From assembly GCF_020179835.1 (NCBI RefSeq), contig NZ_JAIUDA010000014.1:1-64000 (forward strand): a stretch of 64,000 nt of DNA, given 5' to 3'. Within the stretch, counting starts at the first letter, position 1; every line of letters starts with the position of its first letter. Positions 32,930 through 42,044 of this stretch are shown here, piece after piece. This DNA comes from Pantoea sp. alder81 (lineage in GTDB: Bacteria; Pseudomonadota; Gammaproteobacteria; Enterobacterales; Enterobacteriaceae). Made by a program: the position numbers and the translations under genes. Under the pieces are notes generated by a model, which saw only the letters and a program-made list of their open reading frames with translations, searched no databases and was not told where the DNA came from.

Positions 32930-33154
32930 TTCATGCTCCTGATGCGTCTTCCGCAAGCGCCCAAATGTTCCAAATGGGCCTAGGCGTCATAGCAAAAGTC
33001 GTATGCAGCTCAGGGCGTATCCCTGACAAATCTCATAACGCAAGTGAAGAAAAGCATCATTGAGGATGCATTGTCTGAGGGCGTAGGCGTATGTAAAAGC
33101 CAAGCTTTGGTGTGATTAATGTACCCCCATCGTCGCGTCGTAGGTGCGCATGTT

Positions 33155-33293
33155 TTGACGATATCTGCTTCCAGGAGCGAGCAGATTTACCACACTGATG
33201 TGTTCTCCCTTTCAGGCTACAGGAGTGTTTTCGTAGCTACCCGAAGGCGATCCTCTCAAGCTACCGGACCATTGGTGGTTGCCATAAGGCAAC
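33155..33293. repeat. ~140-bp structured repeat, copy B
   Basis: Partner of 31366-31505, same orientation. Shares the stretch GACGATATCTGCTTCC at its left end, CCACACTGATGTGTTCTCCC in the middle and CAGGCTACAGGAGTGTT further on. It ends in GTTGCC-ATAA-GGCAAC (33278-33293). Confidence 0.75.
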
Positions 33294-33562
33294 TTGATGC
33301 AGATAAACCATAGCAATGCATAAACTATTTTGTCAAAAAAAATCATAAGATTTAAAATCATCATTAGTAAAAAATATAGAATCAATATATACACTGTCAG
33401 TAATGCCACTATTGTTCCCGAGGAAGTAACAGTATCCATTCCAGCATTATATTTATATGTATACCACCCATTGAGAAAGGAATTTAATCATTAAAAGAAC
33501 AACTTCCCATCAGAAGACTTCATTACACCGGGAGATAAAAAATTAAAAAACTTACCCTTTAA

Positions 33563-34261
33563 TTAGGGTTGAATTCAATTCACCATGCAGCCAGAACTCT
33601 AGGTAAGTTCGATAAAGCAGTGACCTCATTCGGTGATCTTAAGAAGGGATATCAGGGAAAAATTAAAATCAGCATTCCCAACATAGCTACTCTCTTTAGC
33701 TCTTTTATTGCTGAGTTTATTGACTTACATCCTCAAGTCGAACTTGAGGTCCACCTGGACGATGACCATTGCGATATAAATAGAGATGATTTTGACGCCG
33801 TAATCCGGTTCGGGGACATTTCCTACTAAAGGTTTTTTCCAAAAAAATTGGTAGCCTTTCAATGGAAGTTTTCCATTCTATAAACTACACACCTACAGAA
33901 ATCATCTCCGATAATCATTTATTTTTTACCGTTATCCTTCATCGGGAAATATTGAGTTATGGAATAATACGTTGCAATTCGATATTAAGAAAGCCAGCCA
34001 ACATAAAACGTTCAATTCTATTTCAATGATATGCCATTTATGCAAGGCATGCGCGGGGATAGCTTATTTTCCTGATATAGTCTGTCAGCGTTATTTGACT
34101 GAAGGTAAAATGATTCGTATGCAAAATAGTTTAAGCACTCACGGAGTATCAACATTGTCTGGCCCAATAACCGACACGTTGGTATAAAATTACGAGCATT
34201 TATCGACCATTTTGCCCAAGCCTTACCCCTGCATCTTAAGTCTCAAGCAAAATCATACTGA
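33563..34261 (+). pseudogene. Remnant of a LysR-family regulator
   Basis: The frame NSIHHAARTLGKFDKAVTSF followed by GYQGKIKISIPNIATLFSSF is the linker and start of a LysR effector domain, and DDFDAVIRFGDISY stops soon after. Later pieces appear in other frames: GIAYFPDIVCQRYLTEGKMI and WPNNRHVGIKLRAFIDHFAQ. The N-terminal HTH is missing and several frameshifts separate the rest, so the gene is dead. It resembles the group of LysR regulators that control efflux or oxidoreductase genes. Confidence 0.75.
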
Positions 34262-34631
34262 ACGGCTCGTCTTAAATCCCTTAGAGGTGCTCGGTCCGAT
34301 GTAAGCTTAAAACTGCTCATTTGGCCATGCTTACAACAACTGAGTGGCAGAGATAGTAATTCGTAAGGATTGCTACAGGTATTCATTTTTCCGTTTCTTC
34401 GGTTCATTTAAAGCCATCAACGAGTTGTTCTTAGCACCCTGTGTTTGCACTTTTTACTTGATACACAAAGAATCAGGTTTGTATTCGCCGTGAAAATGGT
34501 GATTTAACCAATCATGATGATAGTTGACTGGTGAAACAAAACTCTTTATAAATACTCTCAGTATCTATTCCAAATTCATTCTGTTACTACCCTTGATCAT
34601 TCAATGGTGAGATGCAAAGGAACTTCATTCC
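34262..34631. other. Intergenic region before the TetR gene
   Basis: About 370 bp without a recognisable gene. It must hold the promoter of the TetR gene. Confidence 0.35.
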
Positions 34632-35291
34632 ATGACCGCCAAAAGTAAAGTACCTTCTGCTTCCGCAGGAGTTCACAAACAAAAAAGTCGCAGCCGATTA
34701 TCTATTGGCGCAGTGCGCAGTCCGGAAAGCACGGAGGCAATACTGAAGGCTGCGGCAGACATACTGGAGGAGCATGGATACAAGGATTTTACCCTGGATG
34801 CAGTTGTAGCACGAGCTGGGGCAAGCAAACCCACCATTTATCGCTGGTGGGGCAGCAAAGCTGCACTCATCCGGGAAGTTTACGAACTTTCAGGTGAAGC
34901 ATCGCTGGTTATTCCCAGCACCGGTAGTCTGGAGCTGGATTTGAATATTCATCTTGGTTCACTTTGGAACTGGTGGCGGACAACCCGATCAGGCGAAGCC
35001 TTACGGAGTTTCATCACTGAAATCCAGCTTAAACCTGAATCACTGGAAGAGTTTCGCAAAATTTTTCTACCTCGTCGCGAGCGCTCTATGCGGCGAATTT
35101 TCGATCAATCACTTGCACGCGGCGAGATTAAGGATACAACAGCTATTGAGGCAGCAGCATCCATGTTGACCGGCTTGTCCTGGTTACACCTGCTCACCGG
35201 TAATCTGGAGGAAACACAGCAGATTGAACAAGCGGTAAAAATTGTGGCTCAAGGGCTTATAGAACCCAAAGAGATTGTAATTCTTCAATGA
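34632..35291 (+). CDS. TetR-family regulator
   Basis: 219 residues; GCAAAGGAAC precedes the ATG. The TetR HTH lies at about 33-80 (TEAILKAAADILEEHGYKDF, then AGASKPTIYRWWGSKAAL). The C-terminal domain resembles TetR_C regulators of efflux genes. An extra 30-residue basic N-terminus (KQKSRSRLSIGAVRSP) is present. It lies 41 bp upstream of, and in the same direction as, the outer-membrane efflux gene, which it probably regulates. Confidence 0.88.
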   Translation: MTAKSKVPSASAGVHKQKSRSRLSIGAVRSPESTEAILKAAADILEEHGYKDFTLDAVVARAGASKPTIYRWWGSKAALIREVYELSGEASLVIPSTGSLELDLNIHLGSLWNWWRTTRSGEALRSFITEIQLKPESLEEFRKIFLPRRERSMRRIFDQSLARGEIKDTTAIEAAASMLTGLSWLHLLTGNLEETQQIEQAVKIVAQGLIEPKEIVILQ

Positions 35292-35332
35292 AAGGTCCAC
35301 TGGGCCTTTATTTTTTACCTATATAGATACTG

Positions 35333-36808
35333 ATGGTTTCTATGACAATATTATCATTCAAAATCGGGAGCGTTTTTGATCACCCTCCCCTCGGTGTCCC
35401 ACGAATCGCCGTCACTTTGGTTGCAGCACTGATTCTGACGGGATGTGTTCCCGGAGACCTCAAGACGTCTTCTGTAGCCTCTAAGCCTGAGAGTCTTGAA
35501 GCCAGTAAAGCGATTGAAGGCATATCTGTATCGAAAGCCAACTGGCCACAGGAGAAATGGTGGCGTGCCTTTGGTGACGGCCAGCTCGACGAGCTCATTG
35601 ATGAAGCGCTGGCAAATAGCCCGACCTTGGGTGCTGCATCTGCACGTGTTCGCCAGGCTGAGGCCGTTCAGGGGATGATGCAGTCACAGCAGTTACCCAA
35701 ACTGGATGCAAACATTGCCAGTACCCGTCAACGGTACAGCGAGAATGGCACCACACCGGCGGTCATGGCTGGCACATGGCAGACAGTGAACCAGGACACG
35801 CTCAACTTGAGCTATGAACTGGATTTCTGGGGGAAGAACCGCACAGCCGTTGAGGCTTCAGTTGGCCGCACCAGGGCGATGGAAGTTGACCGCTATGCCA
35901 CACAACTGATGCTGTCCTCTGCCATTGTTCAGACTTATATCGGACTGGAGGAAAGCTATCATCAGCTGGCTATCGAACAGCAGATGCTCATTCAACAGCT
36001 GAAGGTCCTGGAACTTACTCAACAGCGTTTTTCCGCGGAGCTGGATTCGCAAATTGACATCAAACAGTCTCAGGCAGCGATCCCTGCTACCCGTGCGCGC
36101 ATCGCTGCGCTCAAGGAATCTCAGGAACTGAGTCGCAACAAATTGGCTGCACTTCTGGGTAAAGGTCCGGATCGCGGACAGGCGATTACCGCACCGCACA
36201 TTAAGCCATTCGACACTGTCACTATCCCCAGCGTATTACCGGCCGAGCTTCTGGGACATCGTCCTGATGTTGTCGCCCAGCGCTGGCGGGTAGAAGCGGC
36301 CAGCCACGACATAGAAGGCGCCCAGGCTCGCTTCTATCCCAATATTAACCTTACCGCTTATGCCGGATATCAAAGCCTTGGTTTTGATCAGATCAGCTCG
36401 GCAAGCAGCCGAATCCTTGGGATAGGACCAGCTATTAGCTTACCTATCTTTGAAGGCGGAAGGCTCCGCGCCAACCTCGCCGCGCAGAATGCCGCCTACG
36501 ATATTGCCGTCGAGAATTACAACCAGACGCTGGTAGATGCCCTACACGATATCTCTGACCAGCTCTCTTCCATTCGCTGGTTACGCGAGCGTATCGAACT
36601 GCAACAGCAGGCAGTTCAGACCGCTGATGATGCCGCGAAGTTAGTCGGGCAGCGCTACGGTGCAGGACTGGCAACCTACATTCAGGTTTTAACAACCGAT
36701 AACGACGCACTTGCACAGCATCGCCAGCTCGCATTGCTTGAGTCCCGCGGGCTGGCGCTTGAAGCCAACCTGACTTGTTCCCCGTTGATTATCACACGCG
36801 AATGTTAG
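35333..36808 (+). CDS. Outer-membrane efflux lipoprotein (NodT/OprM family), altered C-terminus
   Basis: 491 residues. A hydrophobic segment ends in the lipobox LTGC (Cys38), so it is a lipoprotein of the outer membrane. Two OEP domains follow, with EKWWRAFGDGQLDELIDEAL, the long helix-hairpin regions and ELLGHRPDVVAQRWRVEAAS. These trimeric channels work with RND or MFS pumps, but no pump or membrane-fusion gene is adjacent. The expected end (RSLALEANL..ALGGG) is replaced after about residue 481 by CSPLIITREC, suggesting a rearrangement or frameshift at 36775. The start is not supported by a good ribosome binding site. Confidence 0.85.
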   Translation: MVSMTILSFKIGSVFDHPPLGVPRIAVTLVAALILTGCVPGDLKTSSVASKPESLEASKAIEGISVSKANWPQEKWWRAFGDGQLDELIDEALANSPTLGAASARVRQAEAVQGMMQSQQLPKLDANIASTRQRYSENGTTPAVMAGTWQTVNQDTLNLSYELDFWGKNRTAVEASVGRTRAMEVDRYATQLMLSSAIVQTYIGLEESYHQLAIEQQMLIQQLKVLELTQQRFSAELDSQIDIKQSQAAIPATRARIAALKESQELSRNKLAALLGKGPDRGQAITAPHIKPFDTVTIPSVLPAELLGHRPDVVAQRWRVEAASHDIEGAQARFYPNINLTAYAGYQSLGFDQISSASSRILGIGPAISLPIFEGGRLRANLAAQNAAYDIAVENYNQTLVDALHDISDQLSSIRWLRERIELQQQAVQTADDAAKLVGQRYGAGLATYIQVLTTDNDALAQHRQLALLESRGLALEANLTCSPLIITREC

Positions 36809-37053
36809 TCCTGCATCCCGGCGGTCATGACAAATGAGAACTTCCGTTCTTCGCTCATAGCGAAGCTCGAGCAGCTGCAGGTCTGCTCCATGCCTGAAGT
36901 GGACCTTAATGAAATTGCAGACGAGAGGTAAATGTTGGATGTTTTTGTTGAGATTCGCGTCTCGTTTAATAGCACCATTATTCTCAATTTGAATGGCGGT
37001 ATCAATTAACCCGGCATTCTTAATAAGCCCATGATTTTACGAGCTTGGGTACG

Positions 37054-37650
37054 TCAGCGCACCCGCTCGCTTACCGTCATGGTAAACTTAAGTGGGCCGC
37101 CCTCATTACAGCTATAACTATGTGGCAGGTCTGTCCGGGCTATCACTGAAGAACCTTCACTTACAATCAGACGCTCCTCCCCTAAAGTCAGTAGAAGAGA
37201 GCCCTGCACTACATGTAAAAGTTCGCACGTGCCATCTGAGTGTCCCGGGGAATCGAAAATCTCTCCAGGATGCATTTTCCACTCCCACAACTCGATCATA
37301 TCCGGTCCGCTTGTGCCAGCCAGCAAGCGCGCGGTGCCGCCATTTCCTCCACTCCACAGGCAGGGTATATCACGTGCTGCAATCAGATGCGCGTTGGGTT
37401 TACTGGCAACGTTGACAATGTCTGCTACCGAGACGCCCATCGCTGCGGCCAGCTTGCAGAGGATTGCGATGCTAGGGTTTGCCCTGCATGCTTCAATTTC
37501 AACCAGCATACCTTTGCTCACACCAGCCAGACGTGAGAGTTCATCAAGCGACATTTTTTTCTGGCTGCGATACTGCTTCAGGGAAGCGGAAAGCGCCTCA
37601 TTAATTTTGGAAGCATCAGCGCCGGTCGTTATATTGACTTTTTTGGTCAT
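37054..37650 (-). CDS. XRE-cupin transcriptional regulator
   Basis: 198 residues. An XRE-type HTH lies at about 24-80 (LSRLAGVSKGMLVEIEACRA) and a cupin domain at about 115-190 (HPGEIFDSPGHSDGTCELLH). This architecture senses a small molecule through the cupin. It is divergent from the B3/B4 gene with a 43-bp gap, so it most likely controls that gene and itself. Confidence 0.9.
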   Translation of the reverse strand: MTKKVNITTGADASKINEALSASLKQYRSQKKMSLDELSRLAGVSKGMLVEIEACRANPSIAILCKLAAAMGVSVADIVNVASKPNAHLIAARDIPCLWSGGNGGTARLLAGTSGPDMIELWEWKMHPGEIFDSPGHSDGTCELLHVVQGSLLLTLGEERLIVSEGSSVIARTDLPHSYSCNEGGPLKFTMTVSERVR

Positions 37651-37693
37651 CGGTCATTATCATAATCTAAAGCGGTCATTTCAGGATTATTAA

Positions 37694-38383
37694 ATGCTCA
37701 TAGCTCATCCGTCAATCAGTTCCGAGGTTGCCCGTCTGGCTCCCGGCTTCCGCGCTCTCAGCATCAGCGTATCAGCTGCACCGCTGGTTAACGCCAACTT
37801 TGGGGAAGAAGCGCTTCGTAAAGCCTGTGAAGAGGTACTCAACGGACAACCTGTGTGGGCTGAAACGCATCTCAATGCATGGTCTGAAACCTTTCGCGCC
37901 TTCGGCGCGAAGCCAAGGCGCACGCCCTGTTCAGCAGAAGCTCTTCGCAAACGCGTGTTACGAGACGGGTTTATGACACCGCTTGACCCTGTAGTTGACC
38001 TTTATAACGCAGTGAGTCTGCGGTATGCCGTTCCAGTGGGTGGTGAAAATCTGGAAGCCTATCGTGGCGTTCCCCGTCTCATTATTTCAGACGGCAGTGA
38101 ACCATTTGACACCCTCAAAGATGGTGAACCCTACGTTGAACAGCCCGATGCGGGAGAGGTAGTCTGGTGCGACGACTCAGGCGTTACCTGCCGACGCTGG
38201 AACTGGCGGCAGGGAATAAGAACGCGACTGAATTCTTCAGATAAACACATGTGGTTCATTCTGGAGAGTCTGCCACAGATGCCAATTGAAGCTCTGCATG
38301 AGGCCGGCAAAATGCTGACAGACGGTTTGGAGGTCATGATGCCGGGAATTCATTATGAAGTTTCATTAATTGAAACGCCCTAA
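37694..38383 (+). CDS. B3/B4-domain protein
   Basis: 229 residues matching the stand-alone B3/B4 family, named after the tRNA-binding/editing-associated domain of phenylalanyl-tRNA synthetase beta. Recognised stretches: AETHLNAWSETFRAFGAKPR, DPVVDLYNAVSLRYAVPVGG and GEVVWCDDSGVTCRRWNWRQ. The family may edit or bind tRNA or amino acids; function is not established. It begins 43 bp from the divergent XRE-cupin regulator, a pairing seen in many bacteria. Confidence 0.88.
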   Translation: MLIAHPSISSEVARLAPGFRALSISVSAAPLVNANFGEEALRKACEEVLNGQPVWAETHLNAWSETFRAFGAKPRRTPCSAEALRKRVLRDGFMTPLDPVVDLYNAVSLRYAVPVGGENLEAYRGVPRLIISDGSEPFDTLKDGEPYVEQPDAGEVVWCDDSGVTCRRWNWRQGIRTRLNSSDKHMWFILESLPQMPIEALHEAGKMLTDGLEVMMPGIHYEVSLIETP

Positions 38384-38441
38384 GCTAATAGTAAACCGGC
38401 AGATCAGCTGCCGGAACTCCCCCCTCAAATGTCTTCTTTTC

Positions 38442-39667
38442 GCTGTGAGTTCAACGGGTCGACGCAACGCTATCCTTAAACAAGGGGGGACGTTGCCATG
38501 AAACGAAGAACGCGCATTTACTACACGCCAGAACAGAAAGCGATTATCTGGGACAGGTATAAGCAAGGTGATTCCCTGCATGATATCGCCAGAATGTTCG
38601 ACAGATATCACTCTTCTGTTATGCCCACTATTCACCAGACTGGTGGTTATCGCCCTCCTGTCAGAAAGCGACACCGGCTGGCTCTTTCACTTGATGAAAG
38701 AGAGGAAATATCCAGAGGGCTGGTAGCAAAAAGTAGCATCAGGGACATCGCTGACAAATTATCAAGAGCCCCTTCAACTGTTAGCCGCGAGATCAAAAGG
38801 CATGGAGGTGCAAAACATTACCGAGCTGCAAAAGCTGATAAGGACGCGTGGGACAGTGCCCTGAGGCCAAAACCTTGCAAGCTAATTGGATGCCCCGCAT
38901 TGTGTAAAATCATTGCAGAGAAGATGTATCAGGACTGGTCGCCGGAACAAATCGCCGGTTGGCTTAAACGCTGTTATCCGGATAATCAGGAAATGCAGGT
39001 GTCACACGAAACGATTTATAAAACGCTTTTTATACAAACCCGGGGAGCTTTAAAAAAAGAGCTGCAGCAGTGCCTAAGAAGCGGAAGAGTAGTACGTAAA
39101 TCCAGAACGACATCACTTAAAAGAAAGGGATTAGGCTCAATTCCGCATGCAATACCCATCAGCGAAAGGCCATCTGATGTTGCAGACAGAGCCATACCAG
39201 GTCACTGGGAGGGAGACCTGATACAGGGCTCTAAAAACTCATATATTGTCACGATGGTAGAACGCCATTCCCGCTTTGTTATGCTTGCCAAAATCAGTGA
39301 TAACAAGACAGCCACAGTCATATCCGCACTAATCAAACAAGCCCGGCAGCTGCCTGTTGAACTGTATAAAACATTAACTTGGGATCGAGGGGCGGAAATG
39401 ACTAATCACACCCTTTTTACTGTAGCGACAGAAATTGAGGTCTATTTTTGTGATCCTCAATCTCCCTGGCAACGCGGCTCCAATGAAAATACGAACAGAT
39501 TGCTTAGGCAGTATTTTCCAAAAGGAACTGACTTGTCGGTTCACAGCCAGCAAAGACTAAACAGTGTTGCCAGGCAGCTCAACGAGAGGCCAAGAAAAAC
39601 GCTAGACTATGAATCACCCGCAGAGCGTTTTAACCAATGTGTTGCATCCATCGGTTGAATTCACAGC
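38442..39667 (+). mobile_element. IS30-family insertion sequence
   Basis: Imperfect inverted ends frame the transposase: left GCTGTGAGTTCAACGGGTCG and, on the other strand of the right end, GCTGTGAATTCAACCGATGG, continuing to GCAAC in both. Total length about 1.2 kb, usual for IS30. The exact border and target duplication are uncertain by a base or two. Confidence 0.82.
38498..39658 (+). CDS. IS30-family transposase
   Basis: 386 residues. N-terminal HTH motifs (LDEREEISRGLVAKSSIRDI and LSRAPSTVSREIKRHGG) bind the IS ends. The DDE domain has GHWEGDLIQG, TWDRGAEM and SNENTNRLLRQYFPKGTDLS, which is the IS30 signature. The frame is intact and the element has both ends, so it may be active. It sits just after the B3/B4 gene. 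Confidence 0.93.
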   Translation: MKRRTRIYYTPEQKAIIWDRYKQGDSLHDIARMFDRYHSSVMPTIHQTGGYRPPVRKRHRLALSLDEREEISRGLVAKSSIRDIADKLSRAPSTVSREIKRHGGAKHYRAAKADKDAWDSALRPKPCKLIGCPALCKIIAEKMYQDWSPEQIAGWLKRCYPDNQEMQVSHETIYKTLFIQTRGALKKELQQCLRSGRVVRKSRTTSLKRKGLGSIPHAIPISERPSDVADRAIPGHWEGDLIQGSKNSYIVTMVERHSRFVMLAKISDNKTATVISALIKQARQLPVELYKTLTWDRGAEMTNHTLFTVATEIEVYFCDPQSPWQRGSNENTNRLLRQYFPKGTDLSVHSQQRLNSVARQLNERPRKTLDYESPAERFNQCVASIG

Positions 39668-40371
39668 TCATAGCAGCCATTCAAATCCGAACTAATCCTG
39701 TAGATTTTCCATTCCACATAAAGTGATCCATGAGTACCCGGGTAATGCCAAGTATGAAAAAATGGCATCGCGATTAAGGTCTATTTAGTAGATGAAAGGG
39801 TTCGTGATTGTTCCTCTATGGAATTAGAGCACGTCCGAATGAGAATTTCGCTTAGAATCCGCGCGCATGTAAAGGCCTGCACCAGCATAAGGATGGGGCC
39901 AGGCTCTGCACTACTAAACCGCCAGCGATGTTAGAGTTGTGGGCTAAAAGAATATCACTAGTTCAGCGGATTACTGTCGCTGACGCAGTGCAGTTATAAA
40001 CGCAGTGAATCATTGTTGACACACCAGCCCGCGGGCGAAATTTGTGGATAGTTTTTAAAATGAAAAAAGCCTTCACTCGGTGTGTTAACCGCGTTAAGAC
40101 ACGCAGAACACACCGGACATAATTGAAGCTGCAGCCAAGTTGTGAAATCAATATGGCGCTCGGGATCACAATACACTCAAGCTGGTATCGTGCTGAGCAA
40201 ACTGCGACTTGGTCACGCCTGGAGCGGATATTTTCCCAACTTTTACAAAGACCGGCATCATTAATGCCGGTCTGAAAAATATATAGCGATCCATTAACCA
40301 TTTTCGAGTAAGCCGAGGGGGATTCCTCATGTAAATAGCTCGATAACGCACTCACCTTAGGGTATTAGTCT
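39668..40371. other. Gene-free spacer between IS30 and the permease operon
   Basis: About 700 bp. A minus-strand frame (39963-40355) has no good start and an unusual composition rich in Cys and Ser; I do not consider it a gene. No terminator with a clear T-run was found for the permease gene. Confidence 0.35.
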
Positions 40372-41769
40372 TCACGCCTTACTTTTCCGGGTACTCACCA
40401 GACTGGACTCATTTTTCCGATGAAATATCGGATACGCTATACTGGTGACCACAAAACTGATAATCCATGAAATATCCACGCCAGGTATTATATTCGCATA
40501 AGGTCCGGAAAAGAACGCATTCTCGACAAAGGGAATTTGCACGATAATCCCTGCGAAATAGACCAGCAATGCCTGAGTATTCAGCAATCCATAGCGTCCG
40601 CCATCAGCACGGAATATCGCTTCAACGTCATATTTCTGCTTATTCACATAATAGAAATCCAGCAAATTAATCACAATCCATGGAATGAGCACCGCAATCA
40701 ATGCCAGAATCAAATTGATGAAGAAGGAAACAAAGTTCTGCGATGCCGCCAGCGCGACCAGCACGCTTCCCACTAATACCAGAGATGACACCACTAAACG
40801 CACCGCTGCACCCGGCGTCCAGTGCGGACGGAACGTTTGCACCGCCGTAATCAGCGACAATACCGCACCATAAAGATTCATTGAGTTGTGGCAGATAATA
40901 TTGACCAGGAACAGCACCATCAAAATCGGTCCGAGCCAGCTGGTCGCATGGCGTACTGACATCATGGCATCACTGGTTGGCGCGATATTGACGGCCATCA
41001 TCCCGAAAACAAACGCCAGAATCGTGCCGCCGCAGGCGCCCAGATAAGTAGCGATAAACGGACGCGCAATACCGACATTGGCCGGAAGATATCGCGAATA
41101 ATCAGAAGTATAAGGCGAGAAACTAATCTGCCAGACCGCACCGATACAGAACGTCCCAAACCAGCCTGCGGCACTCATGCTGCCGCGCTGCCAAAAATCA
41201 GCGGGAAGCGGTTGTGACACCATCATCGCCAGGCCCAAAATCAGCGCCGCACCCATGATCCATGCACCGACTTTATTGATGCGATGGATAAAATGATAAC
41301 CGACGATACCAATGGCGGTGGCAAGAATAGCGCCAATGACCGTGGCACTGCTTACCGGCATCGACGGAAAGACGTTGTTGATGACTTTACCGGATAGCGA
41401 AATATTCGAGATAAAGAACCCGAGATAAATCACCGTTGTAAAGCTAATCACCAGCAGCGAACCGTAGCGACCAAATTGCGCGCGACTCTGCACCATTTGT
41501 GGAATGCCGACTTTGGGCCCTTGCGCAGAGGTTAATGCAAGGAAGATCCCGCCAAACAGATGACCGGCAATAATCGCGGTTAACGCGGAAATAACATTCA
41601 GATGAAACATTTCGGTGGCAATCGCGCCGCTGACTACCGCCAACGGTGCAATGTTGGTACAGAACCACAAAGTAAATAAACTGTGCGATTTACCGTGGCG
41701 TTCCGATTCCGGGACATAATCCACTGACTTATTTTCTATAATTTGACTCTGACGTAGTTGTGTATTCAC
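40372..41769 (-). CDS. NCS1-family permease (CodB-like)
   Basis: 465 residues starting at GTG, decided by GGAGG five bases upstream (MNTQLRQSQIIENKSVDYVP). About 12 membrane spans with NCS1 signatures (WFCTNIAPLAVVSGAIATEM, SFSPYTSDYSRYLPANVG). The family carries nucleobases, hydantoins, allantoin or thiamine-like vitamins, so the substrate is probably an N-heterocycle. It is the last gene of the operon, 275 bp after the dehydrogenase. Confidence 0.9.
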   Translation of the reverse strand: MNTQLRQSQIIENKSVDYVPESERHGKSHSLFTLWFCTNIAPLAVVSGAIATEMFHLNVISALTAIIAGHLFGGIFLALTSAQGPKVGIPQMVQSRAQFGRYGSLLVISFTTVIYLGFFISNISLSGKVINNVFPSMPVSSATVIGAILATAIGIVGYHFIHRINKVGAWIMGAALILGLAMMVSQPLPADFWQRGSMSAAGWFGTFCIGAVWQISFSPYTSDYSRYLPANVGIARPFIATYLGACGGTILAFVFGMMAVNIAPTSDAMMSVRHATSWLGPILMVLFLVNIICHNSMNLYGAVLSLITAVQTFRPHWTPGAAVRLVVSSLVLVGSVLVALAASQNFVSFFINLILALIAVLIPWIVINLLDFYYVNKQKYDVEAIFRADGGRYGLLNTQALLVYFAGIIVQIPFVENAFFSGPYANIIPGVDISWIISFVVTSIAYPIFHRKNESSLVSTRKSKA

Positions 41770-42044
41770 CGTACCCTCCAATTCTCAAAATGGGATTATT
41801 TTTTAATGTGGGTAAAAACTTCCTCGCGAAAAAAAGCCACAGCCATCCCGACGAATGTATTTTCGTCTTCTTATTAAAGAATTGGCGTTTAGACTCCCGG
41901 TGCTATTTAATGCTTAACAACTGTACATGTGACGGTCGTCATAAATAACGACGCTGAAAATTCCAACGTTATTTCTGGTAGAGTGCGCATTGATAAATGC
42001 AAACCAGATTCCCGCAGGTGCGCATGTAAGCGCACCTTAACCCC

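Noticed and set aside
29817..33293. CRISPR array
   Set aside because: Repeats are two or three copies of palindromes or a long duplication, not regular repeats with unique spacers, and no cas gene is present.
33212..33439. Hydrophobic 75-codon minus-strand ORF
   Set aside because: Runs through the structured repeat and AT-rich DNA; hydrophobicity follows from base composition.
36827..36931. 34-codon ORF MTNENFRSSLIAKLEQLQVC...
   Set aside because: Natural-looking composition but too short, without a ribosome binding site or known family; could be the end of a lost gene.
39963..40355. 130-codon minus-strand ORF
   Set aside because: No start signal, Cys/Ser-rich, no domain.
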